64,000 nt of DNA from JAICMB01 sp963802915 (GTDB lineage Bacteria > Acidobacteriota > Terriglobia > Bryobacterales > Bryobacteraceae). Numbering within the stretch: the first letter of the stretch is position 1; every line of letters begins with the position of its first letter. Location of the stretch: assembly GCA_963802915.1 (NCBI GenBank), contig CAWDKQ010000012.1:372001-436000 (forward strand), given 5' to 3'. The notes under the pieces were generated by a model. That model was given only the letters and a program-made list of their open reading frames with translations. It was not told where the DNA came from and did not search any database. Position numbers and translations under genes: made by a program. Below are positions 8,816 to 16,735 of this stretch, piece after piece.

Positions 8816-8831
8816 TTTTCGCGATACCCAA
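8800..8831. repeat. Perfect 16-bp tandem duplication in a divergent promoter region
   Basis: The unit TTTTCGCGATACCCAA occurs twice back to back (8800-8815 and 8816-8831). It covers the first codons proposed for the minus-strand propeller gene and lies 21 bases upstream of the ATG of the plus-strand isomerase gene, so it sits where control of both genes would act. It could be a duplicated operator half or a replication slip. Confidence 0.7.
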
Positions 8832-8851
8832 TGTGATATCGTTCGCTTGTA

Positions 8852-9697
8852 ATGACCACCCGCAATCCTATCTCCCGCCGTTCGCTCTTCGCCTTAGCAG
8901 CAGCGGCAGCGCCCTTTGCATCCGCCGCCTCGCGCGATAAGAAAATCCCCGTCGGCCTCGAACTCTTCTCCGTCCGCGACCAGTTGAAGACCGACCTCAT
9001 GGGTACCGTCCGCGATGTCGCCAAAATGGGCTACCAGGATGTCGAGTTCTTCGCCCCGTATTACGACTGGACCCCTGACTACGCCAAAGAGGTCCGCAAG
9101 CATCTCGACGATCTCGGCATCCGCTGCCTCTCCACCCACAACGGTCCGAAATCTTTTTCCGTCGATGGAATTCAGCATGCCATCGAACTGAACAACATCA
9201 TCGGAAGCAAATTCGTGGTCTTCGCCAGCGCCGGCCGTGTCACCACGCTCGATGGGTGGAAGGGCGTCGCCGATACCCTCACCAAGGCCTCCGAACAGTT
9301 CAAACCCGCCGGACTCCGCGCCGGATATCACAACCACCAGCTCGAATTCACGCCGCTCGAAGGTAAACGCCCCATCGAAGTCATCGCCGCCAACACGCCG
9401 AAAAATGTGATGCTGCAATTCGACGTCGGCACCTGCATCGAAGCCAAGTCCGACCCCGTCGCGTGGATCGATGCCAACCCCGGACGCATCAATTCGCTGC
9501 ACCTGAAAGACTGGTCTCCCGAAAAAGGCTACAAGGTCCTATTCGGCGAGGGAGTCGCGCCCTGGAAGAAAATCTTTGAGGTTGCCGAGAAGACCGGCGG
9601 CGTGGAATTCTATTTGATCGAGCAGGAGGGAAGCGCGTATCCGGAGCTCGAAACGGCGAAGCGTTGCCTCGATACATACAACAAGATCCATGCTTGA
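8852..9697 (+). CDS. Tat-exported sugar phosphate isomerase/epimerase-like TIM-barrel protein
   Basis: A 281-residue member of the xylose isomerase-like TIM-barrel (AP endonuclease 2) family. The N-terminus has a twin-arginine signal, SRRSLFALAAAA at residues 8-19 followed by an alanine cleavage region, so the enzyme should be exported folded. Barrel features include GLELFSVRDQL near residue 36, LSTHNG near residue 95, GYHNHQLEF near residue 165 and LQFDVGTC near residue 190, places that in family members hold metal-binding and catalytic acids and histidines; HLKDW near residue 215 is also typical. The family acts on keto-sugars and cyclitols. No substrate can be assigned from the neighbourhood. 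Minus-strand terminators lie just downstream. Confidence 0.87.
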   Translation: MTTRNPISRRSLFALAAAAAPFASAASRDKKIPVGLELFSVRDQLKTDLMGTVRDVAKMGYQDVEFFAPYYDWTPDYAKEVRKHLDDLGIRCLSTHNGPKSFSVDGIQHAIELNNIIGSKFVVFASAGRVTTLDGWKGVADTLTKASEQFKPAGLRAGYHNHQLEFTPLEGKRPIEVIAANTPKNVMLQFDVGTCIEAKSDPVAWIDANPGRINSLHLKDWSPEKGYKVLFGEGVAPWKKIFEVAEKTGGVEFYLIEQEGSAYPELETAKRCLDTYNKIHA

Positions 9698-9731
9698 TGT
9701 AGTATAGGTTTCAGCTTGGTAACAAGCGGCG

Positions 9732-9789
9732 AGAAAAAACCGCACCGGATCGCTGGCTGAGGATCAAGTGGCCTCTCTCCGGTGCGGTT
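9732..9789 (-). terminator. Strong minus-strand intrinsic terminator
   Basis: AACCGCACCGGA (9738-9749) and TCCGGTGCGGTT (9778-9789) form a perfect 12-bp stem. Read on the minus strand the stem is followed directly by a T6 run and then CTCGCC, the classic intrinsic terminator form. It cannot serve the convergent plus-strand isomerase gene, so it implies a minus-strand transcript from the gene-free stretch 9790-10254 or read-through from the amidase operon. Confidence 0.75.
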
Positions 9790-9975
9790 CGCCCAAGACG
9801 GGCTAGGATCTGGCGTCAGCTTGCTCAGGACCAACTTGGATTCATTCCCGGCGAGGCCCGCGTCCTTCTCTCCTACACCGAAAACGCCTGAACGTACCGA
9901 AACCGATGATCCCGGCAAGATCGTAAGATCGAACGGCTGCTCGGCAGCCCAAATCCAAGGAGAAGTAACCCACAT

Positions 9976-10110
9976 AAAAAAGCCCTCTGTTGCAACTTGC
10001 CCAACGGAGGAAATGAGCGGTTTGTTAAAACTCAGAACACCGGCTCCCGCAAGCACGCCTGTCATGGCCACTCGCTTCCCCGCTCTGCCTGTTGCAATCA
10101 GAGGGACCAG
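9976..10110 (-). ncRNA. Candidate small structured RNA with own terminator
   Basis: On the minus strand the segment begins with CCCTCTG-A-TTGCAAC (plus 10105-10091) and ends with GTTGCAACAGAGGG (plus 9996-9983) followed by C and a T6 run (9981-9976). The two ends pair over 14 bp with a single bulged A, closing a domain of about 120 bases. A further pairing, GAGCGG with CCGCTC, is possible inside. The 3-prime part can alternatively form a local hairpin, CCTCCGTTG with CAACAGAGG, giving a terminator. I found no universal motif of RNase P RNA, tmRNA, SRP RNA or the riboswitches I know. The stretch 9698-10254 has no believable gene, which fits an RNA gene or 3-prime leader. Class unknown; evidence is structural only. 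Confidence 0.4.
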
Positions 10111-10231
10111 GTTTTAAAGGTTACTCCATCAATTCAGCATCGAATGTGCACGCCTATGTCCAGACCAGCCCATTGAAAATAAAAGGCTTAGCAAGGCCCC
10201 GGCGCCGCCGTCTGAGGCGATTGGAAAGGCC

Positions 10232-10252
10232 GGTGTGTCCTACTGACACACC
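10232..10252 (-). terminator. Hairpin directly after the amidase operon
   Basis: GGTGTGTC (10232-10239) and GACACACC (10245-10252) form a perfect 8-bp stem with a 5-base loop, two bases beyond the stop codon of the last gene of the minus-strand operon. On the minus strand it is followed by GGCCTTTCC, without a real T run, so it may stabilise the mRNA end rather than terminate strongly. Confidence 0.5.
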
Positions 10253-10254
10253 CT

Positions 10255-10614
10255 CTATTTTCGATCCGCGCACGCCGCGTCCGGCGTCTGATAATCCACC
10301 TCCACCGACAGCGCCTTGTGCCGCTTAGCCTTGCTGAGGTCGAAGTCCAGCGCCGCGATCTCGTTAGCTGCCAGGCCGGATGGATTGTGATTCGGGTCCT
10401 TATCCCCCGCGTAGAAATCCTTTCCCTCCTCGTACGGCAGCCCGCCGACTTTCAGATGAATTGTGCCCGGAATCACTGGACACCGCGTCCTCAAAACATA
10501 GCCGGTCCCGTATGGCCTGGGGTTCGCCACCCGGCCCTCTGGAACCTCTTTCATCACGTGCGCGGATTCAGCGCTCAGAAGCAACGCAAACGCGAATCCC
10601 AGAAGCATCTTCAT
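10255..10614 (-). CDS. Small secreted protein of unknown function
   Basis: A 119-residue protein with a signal peptide (MKMLLGFAFALLLSAESA). The mature part has the feel of a small beta-sandwich: GTGYVLRTRCPVIPGTIHLKV, GLPYEEGKDFY, then a charged C-terminus. There are two cysteines, C65-region and near the end, that could form a disulfide. I do not recognise the family. It is the last gene of the operon, 9 bases after the formamidase-like gene, and is probably exported to the same compartment as that enzyme. Whether it is an accessory of the amidase or a separate surface protein cannot be said. Confidence 0.65.
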   Translation of the reverse strand: MKMLLGFAFALLLSAESAHVMKEVPEGRVANPRPYGTGYVLRTRCPVIPGTIHLKVGGLPYEEGKDFYAGDKDPNHNPSGLAANEIAALDFDLSKAKRHKALSVEVDYQTPDAACADRK

Positions 10615-10623
10615 GGGTAGATG

Positions 10624-11634
10624 TTAACGCGCTGCGTTCTTCTTGAAAATCGCCTTCGGAATCATTCCGTGGACCCCTTTGTTGCCATCCACCAATTCCG
10701 TCGTGCAGAAATCCACGGCGACGCTCGCCAGCATGTACGCGTCATCGCGCGTCATCCCTTTTTCCGTCACCAGGAAATCGACCGCTTCCCGAACGGCAAG
10801 CTTTGCGGCTTCCGTCAGGTCTTCGTTCAGCCCCATTACGATGTAGTGCGTCGGCGTCTCCGCGCGAGGCCACCGCAAATGCATGTCCTTGCGCACCACA
10901 AACTGAAACGTCCCGGTCAGCGCCGTCTCCATCGCCGTGATGTCCACCTCGCCGTCGCCTTGTCCCGCGTGACCGTCGCCGGCCTCGAACAGCGCGCCCG
11001 GCGCGTGTACCGGGATGTAGAGAATCGTCCCAGCCACCAGCTCTTTGTTATCGAGATTGCCGGCATGGATCCACGGCGGCGCGCTATTGATCTTGCCATT
11101 GGCTTCCGGAGGCGCAACTCCCATGCTGCCGAAAAATGGATGCATCGGAATCTCGATCGAATCCGAAAAATGCGCGATCATGCGTTCCCGGTCGAGCGGA
11201 ATGATCTTCATGTGCGATTGCGGAAAATCGTCCTGAAGAAATCCCGCCCCGGGGCGAAAGGCGTTATACGCAAACGGCATCGTGACCTCGATCGACTGAA
11301 TGCGCACCTCGAGCGTATCCCCAGGCTCCGCGCCTTCGATATAAACCGGTCCCGTCAGAACGTGGCCGCCCGGCCCGCGCTCCTTCACCTGGTCGAAGAT
11401 GTCCTTGAGATTTTGAGGGATGTCTTTCTCCGCGACCCCCGCCGCCGCAAATCGCGCTGGGCTCCCCGTCGACACTGTCTCCATTCGAACCGTGTCTCCC
11501 GATTTAACTCGCAACACCGGCGGATTGGAAGCTGCATAGTTGCCCCAGACCACGGTCTTGGGCGTGGCTTTCAATTCGTAATGTTCAGCGTAGATCGAGC
11601 CGGTCAGGAAGAGAACGCAGAGAATACGTACCAT
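10624..11634 (-). CDS. Acetamidase/formamidase family protein, exported
   Basis: A 336-residue protein of the FmdA/AmdA family, which hydrolyses short amides such as formamide and acetamide to ammonia and the acid. An N-terminal hydrophobic segment (MVRILCVLFLTGSIYA) suggests export, unlike the cytoplasmic classic enzymes. Conserved blocks visible are GPVYIEGAEPGDTLEV (95-110), HPFFGSMGVAP (165-175), and GDGHAGQGDGEV (219-230), the histidine/acid-rich stretch typical of the family active region. The C-terminal AVDFCTTELVDGNKGVH segment also fits. It lies 9 bases behind the NCS1 permease gene and heads towards the small secreted protein, so an amide or nucleobase-derived nitrogen scavenging operon is plausible. 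Exact substrate unknown. Confidence 0.88.
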   Translation of the reverse strand: MVRILCVLFLTGSIYAEHYELKATPKTVVWGNYAASNPPVLRVKSGDTVRMETVSTGSPARFAAAGVAEKDIPQNLKDIFDQVKERGPGGHVLTGPVYIEGAEPGDTLEVRIQSIEVTMPFAYNAFRPGAGFLQDDFPQSHMKIIPLDRERMIAHFSDSIEIPMHPFFGSMGVAPPEANGKINSAPPWIHAGNLDNKELVAGTILYIPVHAPGALFEAGDGHAGQGDGEVDITAMETALTGTFQFVVRKDMHLRWPRAETPTHYIVMGLNEDLTEAAKLAVREAVDFLVTEKGMTRDDAYMLASVAVDFCTTELVDGNKGVHGMIPKAIFKKNAAR

Positions 11635-11643
11635 CTATGCATT

Positions 11644-13017
11644 CTAATCGGCAGTCGCCTTCCCCCTGCGTTTGCCCGGCGCGACCGGGACCGGCTCGCG
11701 AACCTGCACCGTCTCAGGTTCGCCGCCCATCTTCGCGACGATCGTGTACACGATCAACCCAGTGAGAAAGCTGTAGAGCACCGCTGGCTGTGCATAAACC
11801 TTAAACGAATCGGGAACAGGCAAGAATCCCAACGGCAGGATTCCAACGATAAACCCGAGCGCCCAAGCCGAATATCCCGCCCAATTGATTCCCTGCCGTG
11901 GACCGGCCCACTTCCTTCCCGATAGGAAATAATCGGCGACCATCGCCCCGCAGATCGGCCCAAACGAAGCGCCCACCAGCGAGAACACTACAGCGAGGTT
12001 CGCCGCATAACCGGTGATCGCGAGAACAATCGCGATCGTCACGCCGACCATTGTCGACGATAAGCGCGGCACGCCCGGGATCATCGTCGAGAAGCTGTTC
12101 CCCGCGATAAATGCGCAGAAGCACGCCGGCACCACCGATGCCACGGCGAACAGGAAGAACATCGTGGTGGCCAGAAACCCTCCTACCGACCCAATGACGG
12201 AATCGTAGTTGAATGAGAGCGCGGGATTGCTGCCATGCGCGCCCGCGACCGACAAGAGAGGCAATCCACCCGCGTAGAGAATCGCCAGCGAGATACCGAC
12301 GATACCGCCCAGCTTCACATCGCGTGCATCGCGGCTATTCATGCCGAAGTCCGCGCCCGCCGCTCCGGCGGTAGCAAAGAACCCGATCACAGCTTGCAGC
12401 AGTAACACGAAAGCAAGATATGGATCCGGCTGCGGCGGCTTATAAGCAGAGATACCGCCCGCCGTCTTAAAGAACACCACCAGGACCATCAACGCGGGAA
12501 TAAGATTCAGAAAAATCGAAACACGCGCGACATACTGAATCCCCTTCACGCCGATGTAGCCCATGATGTAGCCCCACAGCACGGCGATGATGGCGAACGG
12601 CAATGTCCCCGGCGAAGCATCGCGGCCGAGGCCTTTCAGAATATATGTCGTCGAATAAAATGTCCCGACCGCAAACCAGCCGATCTGTAAAAGTCCCATG
12701 AGCAGGCCGGGCATGATGTACCCGCCAGCCGTGCCGAACGTGGAACTGCCCACCACGTACAGCGGATAACCGGTCTTCATCCCCAGCATCGCGGGAACGT
12801 AATAGTAAAGCGAATAGCTGAGTAGCGCGGCGACTATCAGCGAGCCAATGCAAAAGAGCGGGCCGGCATGTTCGAGCGTGCCCTGAGCGAGGGACTGATA
12901 AAAGACCACCCACAGGAACACGCCCGCATAGCTGGGGGCCGTGTTTGTGTACCAGGGCGCGCGATTAGATTGCGGATTCGGAACCGCTTTTTCGATGTAC
13001 TGAGGCAGACGTGGCAT
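11644..13017 (-). CDS. NCS1-family (purine/cytosine permease-like) transporter
   Basis: A 457-residue membrane protein with about twelve helices. The start NRAPWYTNTAPSYAGVFLWVVF resembles the conserved entry of NCS1 transporters, which import nucleobases, allantoin, hydantoins or thiamine-related compounds with sodium or protons. Later blocks GYPLYVVGSSTFGTAGGY, GAAGADFGMNSRDARD and the cytosine-permease-like FSLVGASFGPICGAMVADYFL support this. It is between a TonB receptor (63 bases upstream) and an amidase-like gene (9 bases downstream) on the same strand, suggesting an outer-membrane to cytoplasm uptake route for a nitrogen compound. The amidase appears exported, so it may act before or after transport; the order is not resolved. 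Confidence 0.87.
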   Translation of the reverse strand: MPRLPQYIEKAVPNPQSNRAPWYTNTAPSYAGVFLWVVFYQSLAQGTLEHAGPLFCIGSLIVAALLSYSLYYYVPAMLGMKTGYPLYVVGSSTFGTAGGYIMPGLLMGLLQIGWFAVGTFYSTTYILKGLGRDASPGTLPFAIIAVLWGYIMGYIGVKGIQYVARVSIFLNLIPALMVLVVFFKTAGGISAYKPPQPDPYLAFVLLLQAVIGFFATAGAAGADFGMNSRDARDVKLGGIVGISLAILYAGGLPLLSVAGAHGSNPALSFNYDSVIGSVGGFLATTMFFLFAVASVVPACFCAFIAGNSFSTMIPGVPRLSSTMVGVTIAIVLAITGYAANLAVVFSLVGASFGPICGAMVADYFLSGRKWAGPRQGINWAGYSAWALGFIVGILPLGFLPVPDSFKVYAQPAVLYSFLTGLIVYTIVAKMGGEPETVQVREPVPVAPGKRRGKATAD

Positions 13018-13080
13018 CAGAGATATCGTACAGCCTAAGACCCACCGTCTGCAGAAACCCCACTCCGAGCCGCTGCCGGC

Positions 13081-16000
13081 CTAAAACTTCAAGTGCAAAG
13101 CCAACTGCAAAATACGACCCGCTTCATACCCCGATGCGCTCGGGTCCGCGATCGTAGTCGAAATCTGACCGAATGTCGGATCTCCGATATTCGTATCCGG
13201 ATTCGAGAATTCTGTGTGATTGAACAAATTGAATGCATCGGCGCGAAGTTCGACGTCCAGGCGCTCGCCGACCTTGAAGTGCTTTGAAAGAGCCAGATCG
13301 ACATTGACGTTACCGGGGCCACGAAGGGCGTTGCGAGGTGTTGTGCCGTAGGTACGGTAGGGGAGCATTGAGGCGTCTTGCTGCGCAATCGAATCCAGAT
13401 TGTTGATATTCGCCACCGTGAAGTTTCCGGGATTGAACCAATAGTTACCGGCATTCGCTCCTCCCGCTGTGGGATTGGTCAGCGTCTGGTAGTTCTTCGG
13501 ATTATAAGTCTGAATTGTCGATCCAACAAGGTCGGCGCGGACATATCCCGCATCGCCGGCGCCGGAGGGCCCCGGATCGCTTCGTGTGGTGCTCAAATCG
13601 CCGTAAATGTCCAACGGGAAACCGGTTCGTGCCGTGATGATGGGATAAAGACTCCAACCTCGCGTGAGCAGCTTGGGACCGCGCTGCCACAGTTGGTCGA
13701 ACGGGAGATCCCAGCCACCCGAGAAGGCGACGGCATTGCGGACGTCGGTGTCGCCGGAAGCGTAAAATTCGTTGTGGTTGTAATACGGGACATTGCTGTT
13801 TCGTTGCCGGAATCCGGAAACGTTATCCAATTCATGCCCCCACGTATAGGAGAACTGGAAAAAGCTGCTACCGAAGCCACCCATGCGGCTGAACTGGCGG
13901 CGCAGGCTCGTTTCCAGCCCGTTGTAGTTGGCATGGCTGATGTTCTGGAACTCGTCCAGATAACTAAAGTTGCTACCGTACATTCTCGTGTTCGTCCCAA
14001 GGATAAATGGGTTCACATCCACAAGGCCAGTAAGCCCATGGGCGGTGTAGCCGATGTATCCCACTTCGAGCGTCATCGCGGAAGCCAGTTGCTGCTGGAC
14101 GGTGAGATTGTATTGGTAGACATAAGGAGTGCGGAGGTGAGGGTCGACAAAAAAGACGCCGCCGCCTCCGAATGGAAGGAAGCCGGCTGCGCCGAAATCG
14201 ATGTTCTTGGCGGGCGTTTTCGACGGAAACGGATTCACCGCTCCGGCCGCGCCATAGGGATCCTGTAATCCCGAAGGTCCCTGTTGGGCATTCGGGTACA
14301 CATCCGCGAACCCGAAGAACGGCGCCTGGCCGTTGAACTGCAAATTGTCTTCACCCTTCAGGATGTCGTAGAACATGCCCCAGCCTCCACGGACGCTGGT
14401 CTTAGCATTCCCAAAGACGTCCCAGGCAAAGCCGAAGCGCGGAGCAAAATCGTTCTTATCCGGGAAGTTGGAACCCTTGGGCGCGCCGGGATCGCCGGGG
14501 AAGACGAGTCCCTCGGGCGCGTTCGGGAAACGCGTCGACTGCATGCCCGGAATAAACGAGAACGACCGGCCCTGGGTATCGAACTTCGGCTCCGAATATT
14601 CGTAGCGGAGCCCGAAGGTCAGAGTCAAGTTCTTGCGTACATGCCATTCGTCCTGCGCGAAGCCGGAGTACTGATGAGAGCGGATGTTTGATGGAGCTTT
14701 TCCGAATTGCAGAAACTCGTCCGGCAGACCCATCAGGAAGTCGGCCAGATCCAAGCCCGAACCCACGCTGGTGCCTGGGCCGTAAAAGAAGAATTCGCCG
14801 TTGACATAAAAGTCGTAAACCGTGTTGTCCTGGTAAGGCGAAAAGTAAAACCCGAATTTCATGTTGTGCTTGCCCTTCGTCCAGGACACGTTGTCGCTAT
14901 AGGCGTAGGTGTTGTCGATTTCGTTCGTGGGACCCTGCGGGCTGAAGCCGACGTTGAGACCCGATCCCAAAAGGCCGATGAGCGGCGGGCCTGTCGATTG
15001 ATCGGGCGTGATGTTAATTCCCAACTCCGCTGCCGTGGGGCCGGTGGCCGCGGGGATGGCCTGTACGTGATTCGAGCGCTGCGCCGTCACCCGTACTTCA
15101 TTCAGGACCGTTGGGCTGAAGGTGTGCGTGTAAGCGACGGAGCCGAACCAAGTCGTGTTGCCGCTGGTGGTCGGATAACCAACGACATCCGATCCATTTG
15201 AAAACGGGCTGAGGAGCGGGTAATTTCGTGTGGAAAAGGTTCCGGTGAGTACGTCCCGGCTGGAAATGTTGAAATCGAGCTTGCCCAGATATTCATCGAA
15301 TTTCGCGGTGCCCGAAGCCTGCGGAAACAGGAAGCCGGTGGGCGAAGTCGGGATGAGACCCTTTGACAGATACTCCTTCGCAACCGGATCGATCGCGCTG
15401 GGCGCGATGATGCCCTGGGCGGCCAGCGCCGGATCGGGTTGGTACTGAGGATTTGCAGTCAAGAACGCCGCGACGGTGGCCGCGCCCGAGGACTGCGAGA
15501 AATCGCCATTGGCTTCCGCTGGGGTGAAGGTAGTCACTTTGCCCGGGCTGTCGTCCAACGACGTTTGGCGTTGGCCTTCATAGGAGAAGAAAAAGAACAG
15601 CTTGTTCTTAAGAATCGGACCGCCGATAGTCCCACCGAACTGATTGCGTTTCAGAATCGGAACCGGCAGTCCCTGCTCATTATTGAAAAAGCTGTTGGCG
15701 TTGAAATCGTTGTTGCGGACGTAGTCGAAGGCGCTGCCGTGGAAACTATTCGTGCCGCTGCGGGTGACCACGCTGACGATTCCGCCGGCATTACGGCCGT
15801 ACTCGGCGTTGTAGTTGCTCTCGAGCACGCGGAATTCAGCTACGGCGTCGGGATTGGGATTCGCTACCACGCCGTTACTTAAGAGATTGTTATTGAGACC
15901 CCCATCCAGCAGATATGTCACCGAGTCGGTCCGCTGCCCGCCAATGCTATAGCCGCCGGCCGCGCCTGAATCGGGATTCGTCGGCGTGACGCCAGGCTGT

Positions 16001-16497
16001 GTCTTCAGCAGGTCGAGCGTGTTGCGTCCGTTCAGCGGCAGCTCAAAAATCGCTTCGCCGGTCACGGTGCCACCGACGGTCGCGTTCTCCGTCTCGACCA
16101 GCGAGGGACGGCTCTCCACCATCACAACCTCGGTGAGCTGGCCAACCTGCAGCTTCACATCGAGACGCAAAGTGCTGTTGATTTCGAGCGCCGTCTGCGC
16201 CTGGATTGTGGTCTTCTCAAAACCGGGTGCGGTAGCTACGACTTTATAATGTCCGATCGGCAGTTGCAGCACCTGGTAAAACCCGACCGTGTCCGCCGTC
16301 GCATCGCGGCTGATGTTGGTTTCTATATTAGTGACGGTAACCTTGGCGCCGGGAACCGCTGCGCCCGATTGATCGGTTACATTTCCAACGATTTTTCCGG
16401 TGGCCTCCTGAGCGGATACCGGCAAGCAGAATAAAATTACGCCCGCCAATGCAGCAGCGGCGGTGCGCCTGAAGATGCAGCTCATCGTGAACTCCAT
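13081..16497 (-). CDS. TonB-dependent receptor, Oar-like, with carboxypeptidase-regulatory domain
   Basis: A complete 1138-residue outer-membrane receptor. It opens with a signal peptide (residues about 5-30, ending SAQ), then a carboxypeptidase D regulatory-like domain (TGKIVGNVTDQSGAAVPG, residues 33-50) and a plug domain with the sequence ELPLNGRNTLDLLKTQPGV near residue 155, typical of Oar-like proteins. The rest is a long barrel ending in LALHLKF with terminal phenylalanine. Acidobacteria carry many paralogues of this family, and most are uncharacterised. Here it is the first gene of an operon with an NCS1 transporter and a formamidase-like enzyme, so a nitrogen-containing ligand is possible (inference). 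The start ATG at 16497 has a second ATG at residue 5; either is acceptable. Confidence 0.92.
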   Translation of the reverse strand: MEFTMSCIFRRTAAAALAGVILFCLPVSAQEATGKIVGNVTDQSGAAVPGAKVTVTNIETNISRDATADTVGFYQVLQLPIGHYKVVATAPGFEKTTIQAQTALEINSTLRLDVKLQVGQLTEVVMVESRPSLVETENATVGGTVTGEAIFELPLNGRNTLDLLKTQPGVTPTNPDSGAAGGYSIGGQRTDSVTYLLDGGLNNNLLSNGVVANPNPDAVAEFRVLESNYNAEYGRNAGGIVSVVTRSGTNSFHGSAFDYVRNNDFNANSFFNNEQGLPVPILKRNQFGGTIGGPILKNKLFFFFSYEGQRQTSLDDSPGKVTTFTPAEANGDFSQSSGAATVAAFLTANPQYQPDPALAAQGIIAPSAIDPVAKEYLSKGLIPTSPTGFLFPQASGTAKFDEYLGKLDFNISSRDVLTGTFSTRNYPLLSPFSNGSDVVGYPTTSGNTTWFGSVAYTHTFSPTVLNEVRVTAQRSNHVQAIPAATGPTAAELGINITPDQSTGPPLIGLLGSGLNVGFSPQGPTNEIDNTYAYSDNVSWTKGKHNMKFGFYFSPYQDNTVYDFYVNGEFFFYGPGTSVGSGLDLADFLMGLPDEFLQFGKAPSNIRSHQYSGFAQDEWHVRKNLTLTFGLRYEYSEPKFDTQGRSFSFIPGMQSTRFPNAPEGLVFPGDPGAPKGSNFPDKNDFAPRFGFAWDVFGNAKTSVRGGWGMFYDILKGEDNLQFNGQAPFFGFADVYPNAQQGPSGLQDPYGAAGAVNPFPSKTPAKNIDFGAAGFLPFGGGGVFFVDPHLRTPYVYQYNLTVQQQLASAMTLEVGYIGYTAHGLTGLVDVNPFILGTNTRMYGSNFSYLDEFQNISHANYNGLETSLRRQFSRMGGFGSSFFQFSYTWGHELDNVSGFRQRNSNVPYYNHNEFYASGDTDVRNAVAFSGGWDLPFDQLWQRGPKLLTRGWSLYPIITARTGFPLDIYGDLSTTRSDPGPSGAGDAGYVRADLVGSTIQTYNPKNYQTLTNPTAGGANAGNYWFNPGNFTVANINNLDSIAQQDASMLPYRTYGTTPRNALRGPGNVNVDLALSKHFKVGERLDVELRADAFNLFNHTEFSNPDTNIGDPTFGQISTTIADPSASGYEAGRILQLALHLKF

Positions 16498-16735
16498 TTC
16501 CCAACCAATTTGCCAGGTGCAGCGGGGACCTGGATCTACTTGGGTCGTAGAATACCACGAAGTCTGTACTTCTGTGCGAGCCTAACGCCAACCTCACCCG
16601 CGCCGCGGCCGGAGGAAGCGGTCTTTCTACCAACCCCTGCAGAACCGCGCGCGTAAGCAAGCGGAGATCGTCGACGATTATTTCACGGACCCGTCAGCAA
16701 GGGGCGAACTGCCAGCGATTTTCGCGACCGCTACT

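Noticed and set aside
9610..10071. Open frame of about 150 codons on the minus strand through the candidate RNA region
   Set aside because: It crosses two terminators and the end of the isomerase gene, and its residues are basic and proline-rich without any family signal. The RNA explanation fits better.
9730..10110. RNase P RNA, tmRNA, SRP RNA or 6S RNA in the gene-free stretch
   Set aside because: I looked for GAGGAAAGTCCG and the terminal ACAGA block of RNase P RNA, an ALAA-type tag for tmRNA and the GGAA-G-AGCAGCC tip of SRP RNA and found none. 6S RNA cannot be excluded by eye.
10621..11925. Long plus-strand open frame of 434 codons
   Set aside because: It is exactly antisense to the amidase and permease genes and is arginine-rich, the usual mirror of a high-GC coding strand.
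13378..14268. Plus-strand open frame of 296 codons inside the TonB receptor
   Set aside because: Antisense to a clear receptor gene, with no start signal and no family features.
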